Notes: generated by a model not told the origin, from the sequence alone. Counted from the first letter of the stretch, positions 47,690 to 61,400 are shown. The stretch is DNA of 64,000 nucleotides from Toxonevra muliebris (GCA_963691655.1 OY829326.1:147206998-147270997), one strand, 5' to 3'. Translations and numbers: made by a program.

Positions 47690-50252
47690 CACTTTTTCAC
47701 AGTTCCAGGTTGACTACACTTGATGTGAATGTAAACTTATGAATATTTGATTAAATTAATAGCTTTAACTTTATCTTAACGTTAAAAAAAACTTACGCAT
47801 ACACATAATTTTAGCACAATAAAAATCTATACAAGAATTTTCACAAACATTTTAAAGATTTTTGGGTAGGGCTAAATGAACACATTGCGGTCAAGCCTTA
47901 GCGTGATAAATATCAGTGATATTCAATAATTTATTTAACAACACAGTGTCAAAATGTCGCTTAATTTTGTTTCAACCATTTATCTGTGATTTTTCAATTT
48001 GAACTCCACCTTTCAGTTTATTGACAGTCAGACAGATAGACAGACAAACAGGCGGGTAGGCAGGCAGTCAGGCAGGTAGGTAATTTAAGAGTATATAAAA
48101 AAATTGCATGCAATAAATTTTAAGGTAATTGATAATAAAGAACTTAGAAGAAAAATGTCACACTCGCTCAAAATATCGCGCTATAACACGAAATATTGCA
48201 ATTGAATTAGTGTTGTGATAATTAAATTCAGTGCCTGTGTACCTTTTATTTTTTGTTTTTGTTTTTTTTTTTTAATTTAATTTAATTGCTTTAAATTAAT
48301 GTAATCCGCACAGAACCAAGTTATACAAGAAACTGATATGTCAAAGTGATTAGTTGTTGGTAGATTCTAAAATTATAAAAATTTAACTTTTACCAGTTTC
48401 ACAATTTGTATGGACACGACATTTATTCATTTATGTATATATATTTATTTGTAAAGTTTGTTGACCGTATGTCCGCCGCCCATTCAACATGCTCTAATAA
48501 ACATATTTGGGCAAATATTTATTTGCTTATTTATTTTAAAACAATGCATATAATTTTTAATAAGCAGGCAGATTTTTATATGCTTATATGTTTTTTTATA
48601 TGTTTTGCCCAGAGAATGACAGAAATATCCGTAAATAGAAAGCTCACATGCACACGGAACCCAATAAAACCCAGTGTGGAAACGATAGGCAATTTATTAA
48701 TGAATGCTGTGGAGGGGCCAATTGATTGCTCACTACCACTTTTAACCTCTTTTAAAAGTAAGTAATAGTAGAGAGAGGTTACAATGAAATTTTCAAGGAG
48801 CTCCGCAAGAATAAGTTCAATTTTGAAAAGTGCGAGTTAACTTTCAAATTCGAATCATTTATATTTGGTTTTTTTTTTCTTGTTGCTTCATATACGATTT
48901 TCTTTTAAGGGCTCCGCGAAATCGAATGTCAGCCAAAAGGAAAAAGTTTGAAGACCACTAATCTTCAAAATTTTTCATTCCTTATCCTATTTTTATGTAT
49001 TTTATAAGCCCACTCAAATTTGAATCATCACTACATTGCTCAAAAGCTTAAAATTAATTGATTAATTTTCCCTGCTGGGTAGAGTCAACATGTTGAAATT
49101 ACAAATACAAATATACATAAACTTTTACGACGAAATTCCGATTTTCAACACCAAAAAAAAAACCATCCAGCATCACATCGCTGACACATATATTTCTTTG
49201 ACCAACGTCGACCATTCAGCGAGTGCGATAGCAGCATCCATGTTCATTAAATTGAACTGCTTAACTTTTTTTTTTGCCCATACATAACTGTCTCTATACC
49301 ACATTTGCTTTTATCGTTTGCTTGCATGTTTTGCCGCGTTCACTGAAACTGCAACCAACAACGCCATGAACAACTCAATTTGCAACAAAACAATTCCATT
49401 CAATGCTGCTGCATCAAAACCACACAAAATTCACCAATAATTGCATTTCACTCAACCTCTAGTACAACCTTTTTAGGAAACGGATGTATTGTTAAGCAAC
49501 AACGGTATCTTACAAATATAACATCTCTGTGCCGTTTCGTTTTCAATGCTGTATGCCCTAATAGCAAACACCTGCCTATTCTAAAGCGCGCTCATTTTAT
49601 CATTTGCACTCGATTTTTGTATTGGAAACTGCAGCATGCACCACAGCACCCTTTATCTTTGTCTCAAGCACATGTGAATGTATTGTATTGTTTGTATGAA
49701 TGGATGAAGAAATGGTAATTGGAAATTCTGTCAATGTTCAATTGAGTTCATTCATTTATTCATTCCTTGATTCGAATTTTTGCATATTTTTCATGCTAAA
49801 GCTATAACGAAATGAAAGGAATTTTAAATAAATTCGATTTTTTCGATTGTATAATATTATTTTGTTTCTTTTTTTTATCTTGTTTACTCTTGTTTACATT
49901 TTTAATTTATATAATTTTGGTTTGTTTGTTTAAAGTAAACTATATTATTTTTTTGGTATCTACTCTGCATACTTTCAAAGTAATATACATTTTTGGCTGC
50001 CAACCTATCTCTCTGTCCGTCTATCTAACTGTATGTTTGTATTTATAGCTGCCTGTCTACTTGCCTGGCTTTTCTTAAATGGCTGTGGCGTTATTTTGCG
50101 GATATTCGTTTTCAGAAAGCAAAAATGATGCCCCAGTTACGCGCTGAGCATGATCATTACATTACATTTTGGTAGTCATATTTACAATTCATTGATTCCG
50201 TCACCTTTTTTCTTTTGTTGGTTTCTGGTTTTGTTTTTTTTACTTTTTGGTA

Positions 50253-50288
<36 letters not shown>

Positions 50289-50470
50289 GGGATGTAATTT
50301 ATGTACATTTATTTCATGAAGAGCGCGAAGCTGAAAGCTGTGCGAAAAATTTTCTTTATGTAATTTTTAATTGTTACATGATTTATTCTTGATTTTACAG
50401 CTGGGTGAGTAATACTGGCAGCTCCAATTTTAAAACTCTTAGAGAGAAAGTACCAATCCGTCAGGTTATG
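47690..50470. other. Intergenic or intronic region, no gene recognised
   Basis: CAGGCAGG/GACAGACA-type short repeats occur near 48025-48080, and a 20-30 bp T-run near 50262-50288. The open frame at 48406-48765 has a plausible acceptor (TTTTGCCCAG) and donor (GTAAGTAA) around 48613-48757 but no recognisable protein. The frames at 49090-50392 are compositional. Confidence 0.35.
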
Positions 50471-50477
50471 GTCTACC

Positions 50478-50725
50478 CACAATTGCGGCGTGCGACGGTA
50501 GAGCGGTTGACGGTTTAACGCTGTCAAAATCAAAACTCGCTAAGGTCTTAAACACAATTGTGTCGTACAACGGTAAAGCGGTCGGCGTTTACACGCTGTC
50601 AAAACTAAAATGCACATCCTCGTATGAAATGACACAGAATTGCGGCGTTTTTATCGCTGACGGCAGTTGTTCACGTACCGTCGACCACTTTACCGTTATA
50701 CAACGTAATTGTGTTTTAAGCTTTA
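50478..50725. repeat. Complex direct plus inverted repeat, CpG-rich
   Basis: Two direct units (50478-50536 and 50552-50612) share CACAATTG..CG, ACGGTARAGCGGT and ACGCTGTCAAAA. A third copy lies inverted at about 50678-50722: CACTTTACCGTT..ACAACGTAATTGTG is the reverse of CACAATTGTG..ACAACGGTAAAG. The GC and CpG content is clearly above the surroundings. It is probably a small mobile or fold-back element of unknown type. Confidence 0.65.
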
Positions 50726-50907
50726 ATCGTATGAAGTGAAACAGAATTGAGGCAGCGGCGTTAGCGTCGGTTGTGATCAGTTAATTGTAAATTTAAATAA
50801 TTTTTATTTTGTGTAAAAAGTTGAAATCATCAGTGATTATCCGTCGTACGCCGTTGCGGTGCTAAAGCGAGCACTACCTGTCATACCCAATCCCATTACA
50901 ATCTTAA

Positions 50908-51938
50908 CCCTCTATCGGTCAAAAGCTGAAAATGAATACAAAAGAGTTGGGAATTTTTTTCCTGCTTTATTTTTACCTAAAAAATGATAAATTGAATTAC
51001 TTTGGCGAAAATATTTTTTTTCGGAGCTCCAATTGTAATAAAGCGGAAAGATGCCTCAGAGCAGCCTTACCCGTTTACGCCAACTAAAAAAAGACAAGTG
51101 TATTAAAATCAACGATATGATTTTATTAGTAATATGTATTAATGTTATGTCTATATTTGTAATTTTTAGATTATGATATTCATAAAAACAGTCTTCGAAT
51201 GATAAACACTTTTTAACTTTTTGTTTGACAAAAAGTAGTGGGAAATTTTTGCTGGTGTTTGCAACTTTTTTATACAATAGCCAATAACTACTTCATTGAC
51301 GTACATGTTCATCTGTCTGTTTCGTCGAATAATCTTCGAAAACTCAGCCGAATCCTTTTGTATGACACTTATAGGTAAAAATAAGTAATAAATTTAGGTT
51401 TTGAATGACCAAACGATTTGTTAGTAATACCTAAACCAGTAAAACCACCCGAAGGAGTAATCTAAGGGCCGGGATGCACCATAGAAAGTAAAGGAGATTG
51501 AATTCCTGTTGGTGCGTCATACAGTGATGGTGTACATATCTTCACTTAAACGGTGTCATGGCTGCCCTGAGGCCGCCATTCCATTTTCGATCATTACACA
51601 AAGCGTATTTCGTTTCTCACAGTCTTTTTTTTATCCAATCTATAATAAATTTCACTGTTACTTACCAAAAATGATCCAATGAGATTATTGTAAATAGTTG
51701 TATTTGGCAAGAGAAAAACAATTTCAAAACTCACAAATTTTTCGTGTTCAAAAGTTTTCACATTAAAATGAGCATAAAATAAAACAAAAGCGTTGAAATA
51801 CGTTTAAATTAATTTTAAATTGTCAATAAAATAGTGATTAATGGAGGGCAATATTGCTGAAGTAAAAAAAGCTTTCGACGTTAGCGTATTTTGATTTTAA
51901 AGGATAGCTGCCCTGAGGCCGCCATAACCGTTAGAGGG
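50908..51938. mobile_element. Non-autonomous piggyBac-like element
   Basis: Ends CCCTCTATCGG and, read inward from the right, CCCTCTAACGG, each preceded by TTAA (50904-50907 and 51939-51942). TTAA duplication with ends starting CCC/CCY is the mark of piggyBac elements. Internally a 19 bp GC-rich direct repeat, GCTGCCCTGAGGCCGCCAT, occurs at 51561-51579 and 51907-51925. No transposase is present in 1031 bp. Confidence 0.75.
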
Positions 51939-51942
51939 TTAA

Positions 51943-54900
51943 CTTTAATCGGCAACCAGACAATTTTTTATACGTTCCCTTTACTTGCAGATTCGAATTC
52001 AGTTCTCATTCATTTTTTTTTAAAGCAACTTGTATTATAAGTTAAAATATATATTTGTAAGCGTAAATAGAACTATCTAGAAAATAGTGGAACTACCATT
52101 TACTGGACTTCATAGGATAAGAATAAGAGAAAACCAAGTCAGCACACAATTGGAGGAGTTCATTAGAAAGTAAAATATTGAAGCAAATAAAGAGCTGGAA
52201 CGAGTTCATGAAAATGGTTTGGAATAGAATGCAAAATATATAAATTCGTTAAGGTCAGATACTTCTCTTGTTGACAGATATCCTAAGTAAGTAAATAAAG
52301 ATATTCTAAGTACCAAAAAACTTTTAAAAATGTACTATTGAAAAAAATTGAATTAAAAAGTTCTTACACTTCTGCTATTATACATGAAAAAGTGATCCAC
52401 AGTAGGGTACTGTGAATCAGCCAGAGTAACCAACCATCATGTCAAACAGAATACCCAAAAATATGAGAAGTAATTTGGGTAAAAATTTGTCCAATTGAAT
52501 TTTAGCTAAAAATTTAACCGTAAATTAGATATGAGGGGAATCGGTTAACTCACAAAAACAGGCATGGCCCTGTGTCGGATTTTTCGTGACTTTCGTATAT
52601 ATTGACATCAACGTAGTGCGCAAATGCTCATAACTTTTATTAAATGCTCATAACTTTTATTAGTGTAACTATAATTTTATTCCAGAAGATCCAGAAGTGC
52701 TACACTATCATAGGTTATTAGGTATTAGCGTCGGAAGTTCTTTAAAATTCACTCATTGAACAAAGCATTGCATTCATGGTAAAAATCATTGCTTAAGCGG
52801 GAGTAAATAATAAATGAGAGAGAGAAGGCATGAGTAACGGCATTTCTCAGAATTATCTAATGAATTATCTGCATACACAAATAACAAAACTAACACCAAC
52901 GAGTAGTTAGGTTCTTTTTTAATATTTGATTTTTCATAAAGAGATTTCTTGAGCAAAAAAATAGCCCCAGTTACTAGGGCCTTACCGACTAGTTCAACAT
53001 TTTTATAGTAAATTTCTATATTAATATTGAAAGAGTTTTTAAAAATTTTTAAATTTGTATGGAGAGGTGGGCATGATAATTGACCGATCAGTTCCATTTT
53101 TAAGTTTCAGCCTCTCATTTGATCAAATGACCATGACAAAATTTCACCTCAACATCTCCACAGAAACAGTTTTCACTACCACTTAAATTTTTTTTTTATG
53201 GAGGATGGGCTTGACAGAAGCCGATCACATCAAATTTCATTGCTATCCGGTTATTCCTCAATTCAATTGTTTCCCGCACTTTGCATCAAACCGAACCACT
53301 GTGCGCCATGGTCGAAATATTCCACAATTTTCGTCAAATGTTTTTACCAAACTTCTGATAACTCGAAAACTAAGCGGAAAATTCAAAATTATCACACATT
53401 ATTTTAAACTTATTTTGGTCCAAGCATACTATTACCACCCTCAAATCTTGTCGCCCCAGGGACCGTAATCTCCTATAGCACCAATTTTAAAATTTATTTT
53501 TTCATTAGTTTTTTAAATATAAACGGCAAAAACTAAATTTCGAAATTTCAAAATAAAATCTTTTTAAAAATAAGGTTTAACCTGTTCGACTCAGATGAGA
53601 CAATACATCCCAAAAATATTTGAATACGGCTCCTGGGATAATTTGAATGGATTTTTTCCTTTCTTTATGATCTTAAGTATATGAACGCCAATAGCGTTTG
53701 TTTCTCAGTTGACAGCGGTAGCTGTTTGTGGTCGATGTATGAGTGAACACATGTTGCAAACATGTACAGAAAATTATCAAGAAACGACGAAAAAGAGGTA
53801 AATATTATATTTTATACTCTTTTCCGTTTGTTTATTATGTGTTTGTTCAAAACATTTATAATTCAATTTTGAATACAAAATAACACAGGCCGATAAAATT
53901 TTTACCCATAAACCAGACTACACTTATCCAAAGGATTTTGACGCGCTGAATTCGAATCTGGCCTCAAAATCGCTCTATCACGTCGGGATCAAGATATCCT
54001 AGCCACTGTAAATGAATAATTCATATTTGTTTTTGGTTTTTGACAGAAACTTTGTTCTCAATTTATTATTTTTACAATATTTCAAATTATTCGTGAATAA
54101 ATACAAGGTAGCTCTAAATTTTCCTCCTCACCACATTAAATTTTCCTTAATGTCTTTGAAGCCATCAATGCGTGATAGTCGCTGTTCAATTTGACTATTT
54201 TCAATTATCGAAATGTCTTACGAGTAGCGTTTCCAGCACTTCCTGTCTATATTCCCCTTTGGGTATCACAACTTTCGTTTTCAATTTTACTTTCATATTG
54301 TCAAATTTATCTCTTAACATCTACACACATACACAATATTTTCACACATTATTAACAAGCAAATTTTTTTACAGCAAATACATATGAAACTATTGTAATT
54401 TAAAAATAAAAAAAAATAAAAAACAATTGTAAATCGAATTAAATTAAAGAAAGGAAAGAAACAATTAAAATTAAATGGCAACAACCCATGAACAAAAATG
54501 AAGCAAAACATTTGCATTTGCGCTTCAATGTAAACACAACAAGTCAAATATTTCCTACAACTGACAAACATGACTCGAAATTCAAAATTTACAAAATAAA
54601 ACCAAAGAAAAAAAAAAAACAAACAAACACAATCGACAAAACATGTCATTTGCATTTTAGAGCATGGGCGTGGGAGCTTTTAATTACAACTACAACTATA
54701 TCACAATTGTATAAGGTTAAATTAGATTTGTACTTTTCATACATTTGAATTGAATTGGATTGTGAATATCACGATTTGAGCGGGCAATTTCAATTTTAAA
54801 TGCAAATCAAAATAAAAAAGATCAAAAAGTAAGTAGCAAATACATGAGGGTAGTACGCACAAAATTGACAGTCAAAGCGTCACGTCACGCTTTTATTTTC

Positions 54901-56180
54901 ATTTCAATTCGTTTTGCGTTTACATTTCTTTTGCAAAATGTATACCTGAAATTGTATATTTAAAAATTTGTTATCTGCGAAATGAAACTAAACAGTTCAA
55001 AGCTTTCTTTGAATGTGCCACTGACTCCACCAGCATCAGCACGAGCATGCCACATGCTGCCATATGACGTGATTATTCAAATTAATGTCACATTTTTATG
55101 CACTTTTCCAATTTCGAAATCATTGCATTTTTTTAAAATGTTGTTCTTATTGGCACACTGACTGCGATTGCTGCTGCTGATGCAGCTTCTATTAATTCCT
55201 GTCGTTTCATTGTTTGAAAAAAAAAATGACAGCAAAATGTTGTTGCTGTTTCAAATTTATTCCAGTTCATTTCTTGGAATTTTAAATTTTATTTTGTTTT
55301 GTTATCGATCGATAATCACGCCCCACATCCCAACAGCTCTACATTCCGCATGCGAATCACACATACAAACAACCAGTTGCTACTTCTGTCTAAACAATCC
55401 ACCATAGATTGTGTGACATTTTCGAGTTTTGACTTCGAACATGCCTAGCGGCGGCGGTGGTGGCGGCAAATACCTGAGAGCACCAGCTAGCCAGCACCTA
55501 GGTGCTGCTGCACTATTTTAATCATTTCGCATGCGCGCGCATATCTGCGCGAACACATTAAATGAAAATAAATCGATTTTAGTTGTTTTCATTTTCTACT
55601 TTTTTTCTTTTCAGAAACTGTCCTCATCAGATTGCATGTTAAAATCTATGCATAGAAATGTCGTAGTTAAATAGAAATAGTTGTTGTTGTAGTTACTAAA
55701 TAAGTAAGTAAGTAACCTGCGGTCAGCTTATATTAGTTGTAAGTATGTATCCAGTAGTTGTAATAGTACATAGTTAGTATCTCGTAGGAACTTTGATGAT
55801 TGACACAATTTAACTACTGTGCATACTATACCCATTCATTTTAGTCACCATATTAGGTTACCAACAGGTTAACATACTCTGGCGAATACATTCAGGTCGT
55901 TTTGTATTTGTGACACTTTTGTGACATATTTCTAATGTTACTTTAATCACATCGTTGAAAATAACAAAACAAAAATTCGCTTATCGTTTATCATTTGTTT
56001 CAGATTGCTACACTGTGAAATATTTTAAGTGTTTACAACAAATTCTTTTAACTAAGAAAAGCTTGTGAAAGTTTTAGCTAAATTCAATTATTTGTTTATA
56101 AATATATGGTATAACCAGAAAAAAAACCAAAATTTACAAAAAGTTATGCCAGGTATAAAAATATAAAACAATAAAACTTT
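51943..56180. other. Intergenic region; holds a diverged dispersed repeat at 52560-53100
   Basis: The stretch at 52560-53100 shares TTATTAGTGTAACTATAATT, ATTCCAGAAGA, GGGCCTTACC and TAAATTTCTATATT with 59110-59680. The overlapping frames at 53198-53468 have no motif. A GC-richer patch with GGCGGCGGTGGTGGCGG lies at 55448-55466, near CGCATGCGCGCGCATATCTG (55528-55547). Elsewhere AT-rich with no gene. Confidence 0.35.
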
Positions 56181-56182
56181 TT

Positions 56183-56560
56183 TTGAGACTGTCAGGCTCA
56201 GTTGTGAGGTTTAGGGTTAAGGAACCAAGCACCACCCATCAAATAAAATTCTATTGGGTTCTTGGACCTAGTTATGAGAACGATAAATCTGATGAGATAG
56301 GTAGAATGGGAGCAGCCTTAGGTCTGGTATCTCATGAGCTGGTATCGATAGAAATGCCTAAAGGAATAGTGATTTCAAGTTTGATTCAGAAAGCAGATGA
56401 AACAATCAATAGATCTTGGCAAACAAGGAACGACTGTATGATAGTTCCAAGCTTGTGACCTTTTCTTGATTAGAAACGAAATGACTCTAGCTGTTTTCTT
56501 AAGAAGAAACTAGCTCAGGTTGGTGGTTGCCGTGGAGTGAATGGACTGCTATGAATAGTT
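56183..56560 (+). pseudogene. LINE RNase H fragment 1
   Basis: The plus strand reads FYWVLGPSYENDKSDEIGRM, matching the WVPGHxGxxGNExADExAR end of the RNase H domain of I/Loa-type LINEs. It is followed by the usual post-RNase H words SWQTRNDC and, after a stop, FLD-KRNDSSCFLKK. The frame breaks at 56457 and further on. No reverse transcriptase is found next to it. Confidence 0.65.
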
Positions 56561-56939
56561 TTTTCGGTTCAATACTCGGTAAAGTGGAAAGATCAAAATT
56601 GGAATCAAAAAATTGTATACATGACACCATTAACTGAGCTGGCAAACTTCCAAAAATAAAATAGTCTAAGGAATATTTTCACCTTGGCACTATTGAGGTC
56701 ATCCACCGTCTTATTTTTGAAAGTTTCAATCTTAGGAGACAAGCTGTTCCGAGAATTGTAGGAACTAGGAAAATTTTTGCTAACAAATCTTCAGCTCATC
56801 AAAAGTGCAAGGTGATTCGAGATGAATGCAAGAGAGTAAAACCGTTTAAATTTGTCAAGTTCTTTCCTTAAGCCTAACCTAGGCCATGCTATAGAGGCAC
56901 CAATGTTTCATATTTAGATAATAAAAATATTGTAAGAAA

Positions 56940-57800
56940 TTGCGGAAAGTAAATACCGTGGTTCAAGGGGCTCTAGTTATGTGCTATGAAGTGTCAATAA
57001 CTTTTCGTCCTCTCTCTATATATATGATCTTGGATGGATCAGAGATGATATTAACAAAAAATATAACTTCAAGGAATACTTTAAAGTTATACTCAGTAAT
57101 AAGAAAAAATGGAACACAAAATTGCTCGAAAGTTCTCTAAAAGCGCATACAAGTGGGTACATAGATGGTTCGAGAACAGAAAATAGAACGAGTGCAGGGG
57201 TATATGGCCGAAAACCACATACTCTGAGCTTATGAGGATAATTAAAAGCATATTTCAGGCAGAATGTCTTGCTTAGTATTCGGTTAAGTGGTCAGCCAAG
57301 CAGCAATCAAAGCTCATTTAAGATATCCTCAAAGATAATCTGGGATCTCCTAGAACTGCTAAATGAATTAGATAAGACAAACAGGGTCAGTATATTCTGT
57401 GTCTTTAGCCACACAAAAAAATATAGGAATGAAATAACCGATTACTTAGCAAAGAATGAAGCAGCCAAGAATACCTTTGCTCCTGAATCATTTTTGTGCA
57501 TAGGAGCTCATACCGTTAAAGAAAAGCTTAAGAGAAAATGAAATAGACAGTAGATCGTCGTACTGGATTCAAATCTCTAAGCTTTGGCAAAGCTTCTAAT
57601 TGCAATTTCAATTTCAAAATAGCAGCCAAATGCCTGAAGATAATTAAGACAACCACAGAATAATCACGGGATTCCTTTCAGGGCATTTCCAACTGAGAGA
57701 GCACATGTAAAAGTTTGGTATAGAGCAGGACAGCAACTGTCACTTCTGCTAAGCAGAAATTGAGACGCCGAAGAATATTACTCGTAGAAGAAAAATATAT
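56940..57800 (+). pseudogene. LINE RNase H fragment 2
   Basis: Readable pieces in order: FRPLSIYMILDGSEM, YIDGSRTENRTSAGVYG (start of RNase H with its catalytic Asp), a broken FQAE block near 57256, then NRVSIFCVFSHTKKYRNEIT and DYLAKNEAAKNT (end of RNase H). Three frames are needed. It is a second, independently decayed copy beside fragment 1 and may come from a related element. Confidence 0.65.
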
Positions 57801-57913
57801 CTAGGACACTTCTTGTCAGATACTTGAATGAATTTAGAGTTCTTCTAAATTTATTCACGCAATAAATAAAATAAAATTTTTTGTTCAGAAATGTGTTAAC
57901 TTGGAATATTTTT

Positions 57914-58447
57914 TCATGATAGTTTTTAGGAGACTATGAAAATTAAATCTAGATTTTAATTTTCAAAGTCATGACTTAAGTTAATGTCAATTTCGTTATT
58001 TGAAATTATATATAAACAGGTTAATGAACAAATGTAGTCATCACAACCACAATGTATATAGAGGCGGGCAAATCAGACGGCCGTTTCGGAATCAGCCACA
58101 ATTCCTGATCAGTGATCTTAGTGATAGTTCTTAATCTTTCAATATCCTATATAAGCTACTAATATTTGAAATCATAACCCAGAATTACGGATTTGATTCC
58201 AAATATCTTCATTGAATAGAGATATTGAAAGAAACTACCACTACCGTTCTATATACTTATGTTGTTGTTTTTTCCCCATTGTAGCTAGTCTGCATAACAG
58301 TTCGTTATTTGAAAGTCTAGTACATGAGAGAGTGTGTGTGTTTGTGAGAAAATGATTATAGGAGTAATTTTTTCTGAACGGGCCCCATTCGATCAGTTCA
58401 TGATAGTTTTTAGGAGACTATGAAAATTAAATCTAGATGTTAATTAT
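57914..58447. repeat. Pair of near-identical ~50 bp direct repeats
   Basis: TCATGATAGTTTTTAGGAGA with the following ~28 bases (to CTAGAT.TTAATT) occurs at 57914-57961 and 58398-58445, differing at one or two positions, 484 bp apart. Their similarity is much higher than that of nearby decayed repeats, so this is a recent local duplication or the ends of a small element. Confidence 0.7.
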
Positions 58448-58449
58448 CA

Positions 58450-61400
58450 AAAATATTTTTAGATTCTGAAAAAAAATAAACATTCCAGATGAAGATACTA
58501 AAAGAGCATTAAAACTTTGAGAAAAAATAGTGAATTATAAATCACAATTGTTTGAATAATATAACAATAAAAATTAGAAATTGGTCAAAATCAAAAATTA
58601 GTGCGGGCTGGAACGGAAAAGACTTACTAAGGCGCATTGCCCGTTTAAAGATTTTCAATTGTAACATTGAATACAAAAGTTTGGTCCTAGGAAGAGTTAT
58701 CTACATCGAACGATTTTAAAGACATTTATATCATTTTTCTTTATTGATTTCATAGCCAAATAAAATGACCACAATTTTCATAAATTACGTTCAGAATATT
58801 TCAAAATTTTGCAGCCAGATGCTGATCCAGCACGTATTCGTATACCTATACGCCAAATCAATTCTCAGGCGACGTATTTATATGCAAGGTTACTTTTCTT
58901 CTTGGATCTGGTATAATAGAAAACTTCGCAGGTCTGTGCTATTTGAAAAAAGTTCTCATTTAAAACAAATTAATTTTTTTAAACATTTAAGTTCATTTTC
59001 AACTCTTTCTCTGTCAAATAATTAAGTTAAGCCTAGTCCAGGGTTTCCCTTAGCTGCAGTTGTATCCTCCGTAACTATAAGTCCTCAATTACAGGACAGT
59101 AACCCATCTATGCATTTATTAGTATAACTACAATTTTATTCCAGAAGAACTTTGATTTTTCTTCCTAGCTTGTTTGGTTTTCGAGTAATTCAATTTTTCC
59201 TATAGGCTCCGCACTCAAAAATTCAAATAAACAAAAATTCGCGCGAATCCACAGTAGCAATTTCTTAAATATTATATATCTCGAAAACTATGACATATAC
59301 GAAAAAATTACCTTAGAAATTTTTTTTAAAAAATCACTTAAGCTTTTTATGTTTGCTAGATAATTTTTAGATATCTCCAACGGTTAACCAGTTATTAGTA
59401 CAAAAAGGCTTTTTTCACCAAAGAGGGTTTTTTTTGGGGGGGGAAGGGGGGTCGCTCTGCAACCCCAGAACTGATTTTTGTGGTTTTTCCATCAATCATA
59501 CCCCCACTAACAATTACTGGAAAAAAATCGTAGTTAAGAATTTTTATGAACTTTTGGTGCATTTTTTACTCTACCGACTGGGCTATGGGGCCTTACCATC
59601 TAGTATTATTATATTAAGGTATACATTAAAAGCTAAATTTCTATATTCTCTAAGTGTAAACGTGCATATTATATAGCAATAATGTTGCAATCGATCGCAT
59701 TCCCTCACTGAATATAAAATGATTATAATCATTGGTTTTTGGCTATTTGGTTTCGTTGTTGCTATATTTTTGGGCAACACTTGTGTGTCTATGTTGGTAC
59801 AATTTTCATGTTGCTGTTACATTTGACTTTTTCTTAACCTAACACGTGTTTGTTGTAAGGATAATTTAGCATCGATTTGATTGCAATAAATTGAAAGTGT
59901 TTTTTATTTCATTTATTTTTTTTTATTTTTTTTTTTGCTTTGCACAAAATTATGCATTTAATAGAAGTAAATGGTGTATAATTGAATGCGATGCCTTATA
60001 ATTTATAAGTAACAACACCTAAAATACAATTTTTTTTTTTTTTAATTTAAATTGAAATTGACTATAACATGCAACAGTGAGGATAGATATGAATAAGTGT
60101 ATGTATATGGGTGTGGGAGGAGTAATGTTAAAAAATTTGTTAAAAATGATTTAAATTTGTTTTAATAAAAATATAATCAACATTCTAATATTTGCATATA
60201 AACTGATTGCATGTGCAGCATTCTTAAATAATAGTAATTAGAGACATGAAATGTAATTTGTGAATGTACAACAAAAAAAAAATAATAAAAAACAAAAAAA
60301 AATAAATAAAAAACAAAAACAAAGGGGCATTCGTTGGTATGCATATGGTCAAAATTTTATACTACCTCTATGGTTACAAAATGTTGCATGTATGAACAGA
60401 CAGTTGCAAATATATTTTGTTATTTTTTATTTTTAATTTGTATTTATTGACAAGAAAGTGTTAATGGAAAAATAATCACTTATATACCTAGTTGGGGTTT
60501 AAATGTTTGTGTTGTTGTTGCATGTGTGTAGTAATGCAAATGCAAATATTGCATACAGATTTTTTTTGTTAAAATTATTTGGTAACACCTTTTTCTGCTG
60601 TTTTTGTTGTTGTTGTTTTGGTTGTTGTTATGTCAAAGATACACGATCTGAAACTTAATCTTTGTGTGTATTCGTTCGTAGAATTTAAAGTGGCACATTT
60701 TTGTTTTACATTTAAATATCAAATATACCGACTTCAAACATAAACAAATACTAAATTTATTTACTCTCAATTGTAAACCATAAATAAACATTTCTTGCAT
60801 GTTAAGCAATTTCTTTGCAATTATTGGGTGCTGAATATGCCAAAAATGTATACTTTCTTTTTTTTTTTATATACTTTTGCGTGCTGTCGATTTTTTGTGA
60901 GTGATAATCAGAAATAGTTTATTTGCAATGTGGGTTTATAAAGAAAGCAATAATTTAAATTTTTCCATAAAAATTTAATGCATCTTAATACATATATCAT
61001 TGAGTAATTATTTTTTTTTACAATTTTATCATTGCTTACCTAATACTGAAAGTAGAAAACACTTTGCAATTCACTTAGTGATTGAAACCAAATAAGCGAA
61101 AATTTTTAATTGTTTCAATGAACTTAACAATTTTCCATTAGTATTGGCAGTGAGCAAAGATTAAAATTCCATTCAAATAACTAAAACTGAGAATTGATAC
61201 AAAGTTTTTAGTTTACATATTAATATTGGGAGAAAAGATATTTCAGTTCGATTGATAATAATCAAAAACGAAATACTAAAGAAGTTCTGCTTTCATACTG
61301 GAAAAGAAAAGAACTTTGCACATCCTCCCTTCTCTCTCCCCCTTTGAAATTTTATTGTTTTTCCAAAAATGTACTTCAAAATTGTTCTGCTGGGTTAAAG

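Noticed and set aside
50150..50392. Phe-rich plus-strand open frame
   Set aside because: Produced by long T runs (TTT codons).
53198..53468. Two overlapping plus-strand open frames
   Set aside because: Two different frames are open over the same bases with no motif, splice context or composition typical of coding sequence.
54314..54655. Minus-strand Phe/Cys-rich open frame
   Set aside because: AT-rich composition only; another frame is open on the opposite strand over the same bases.
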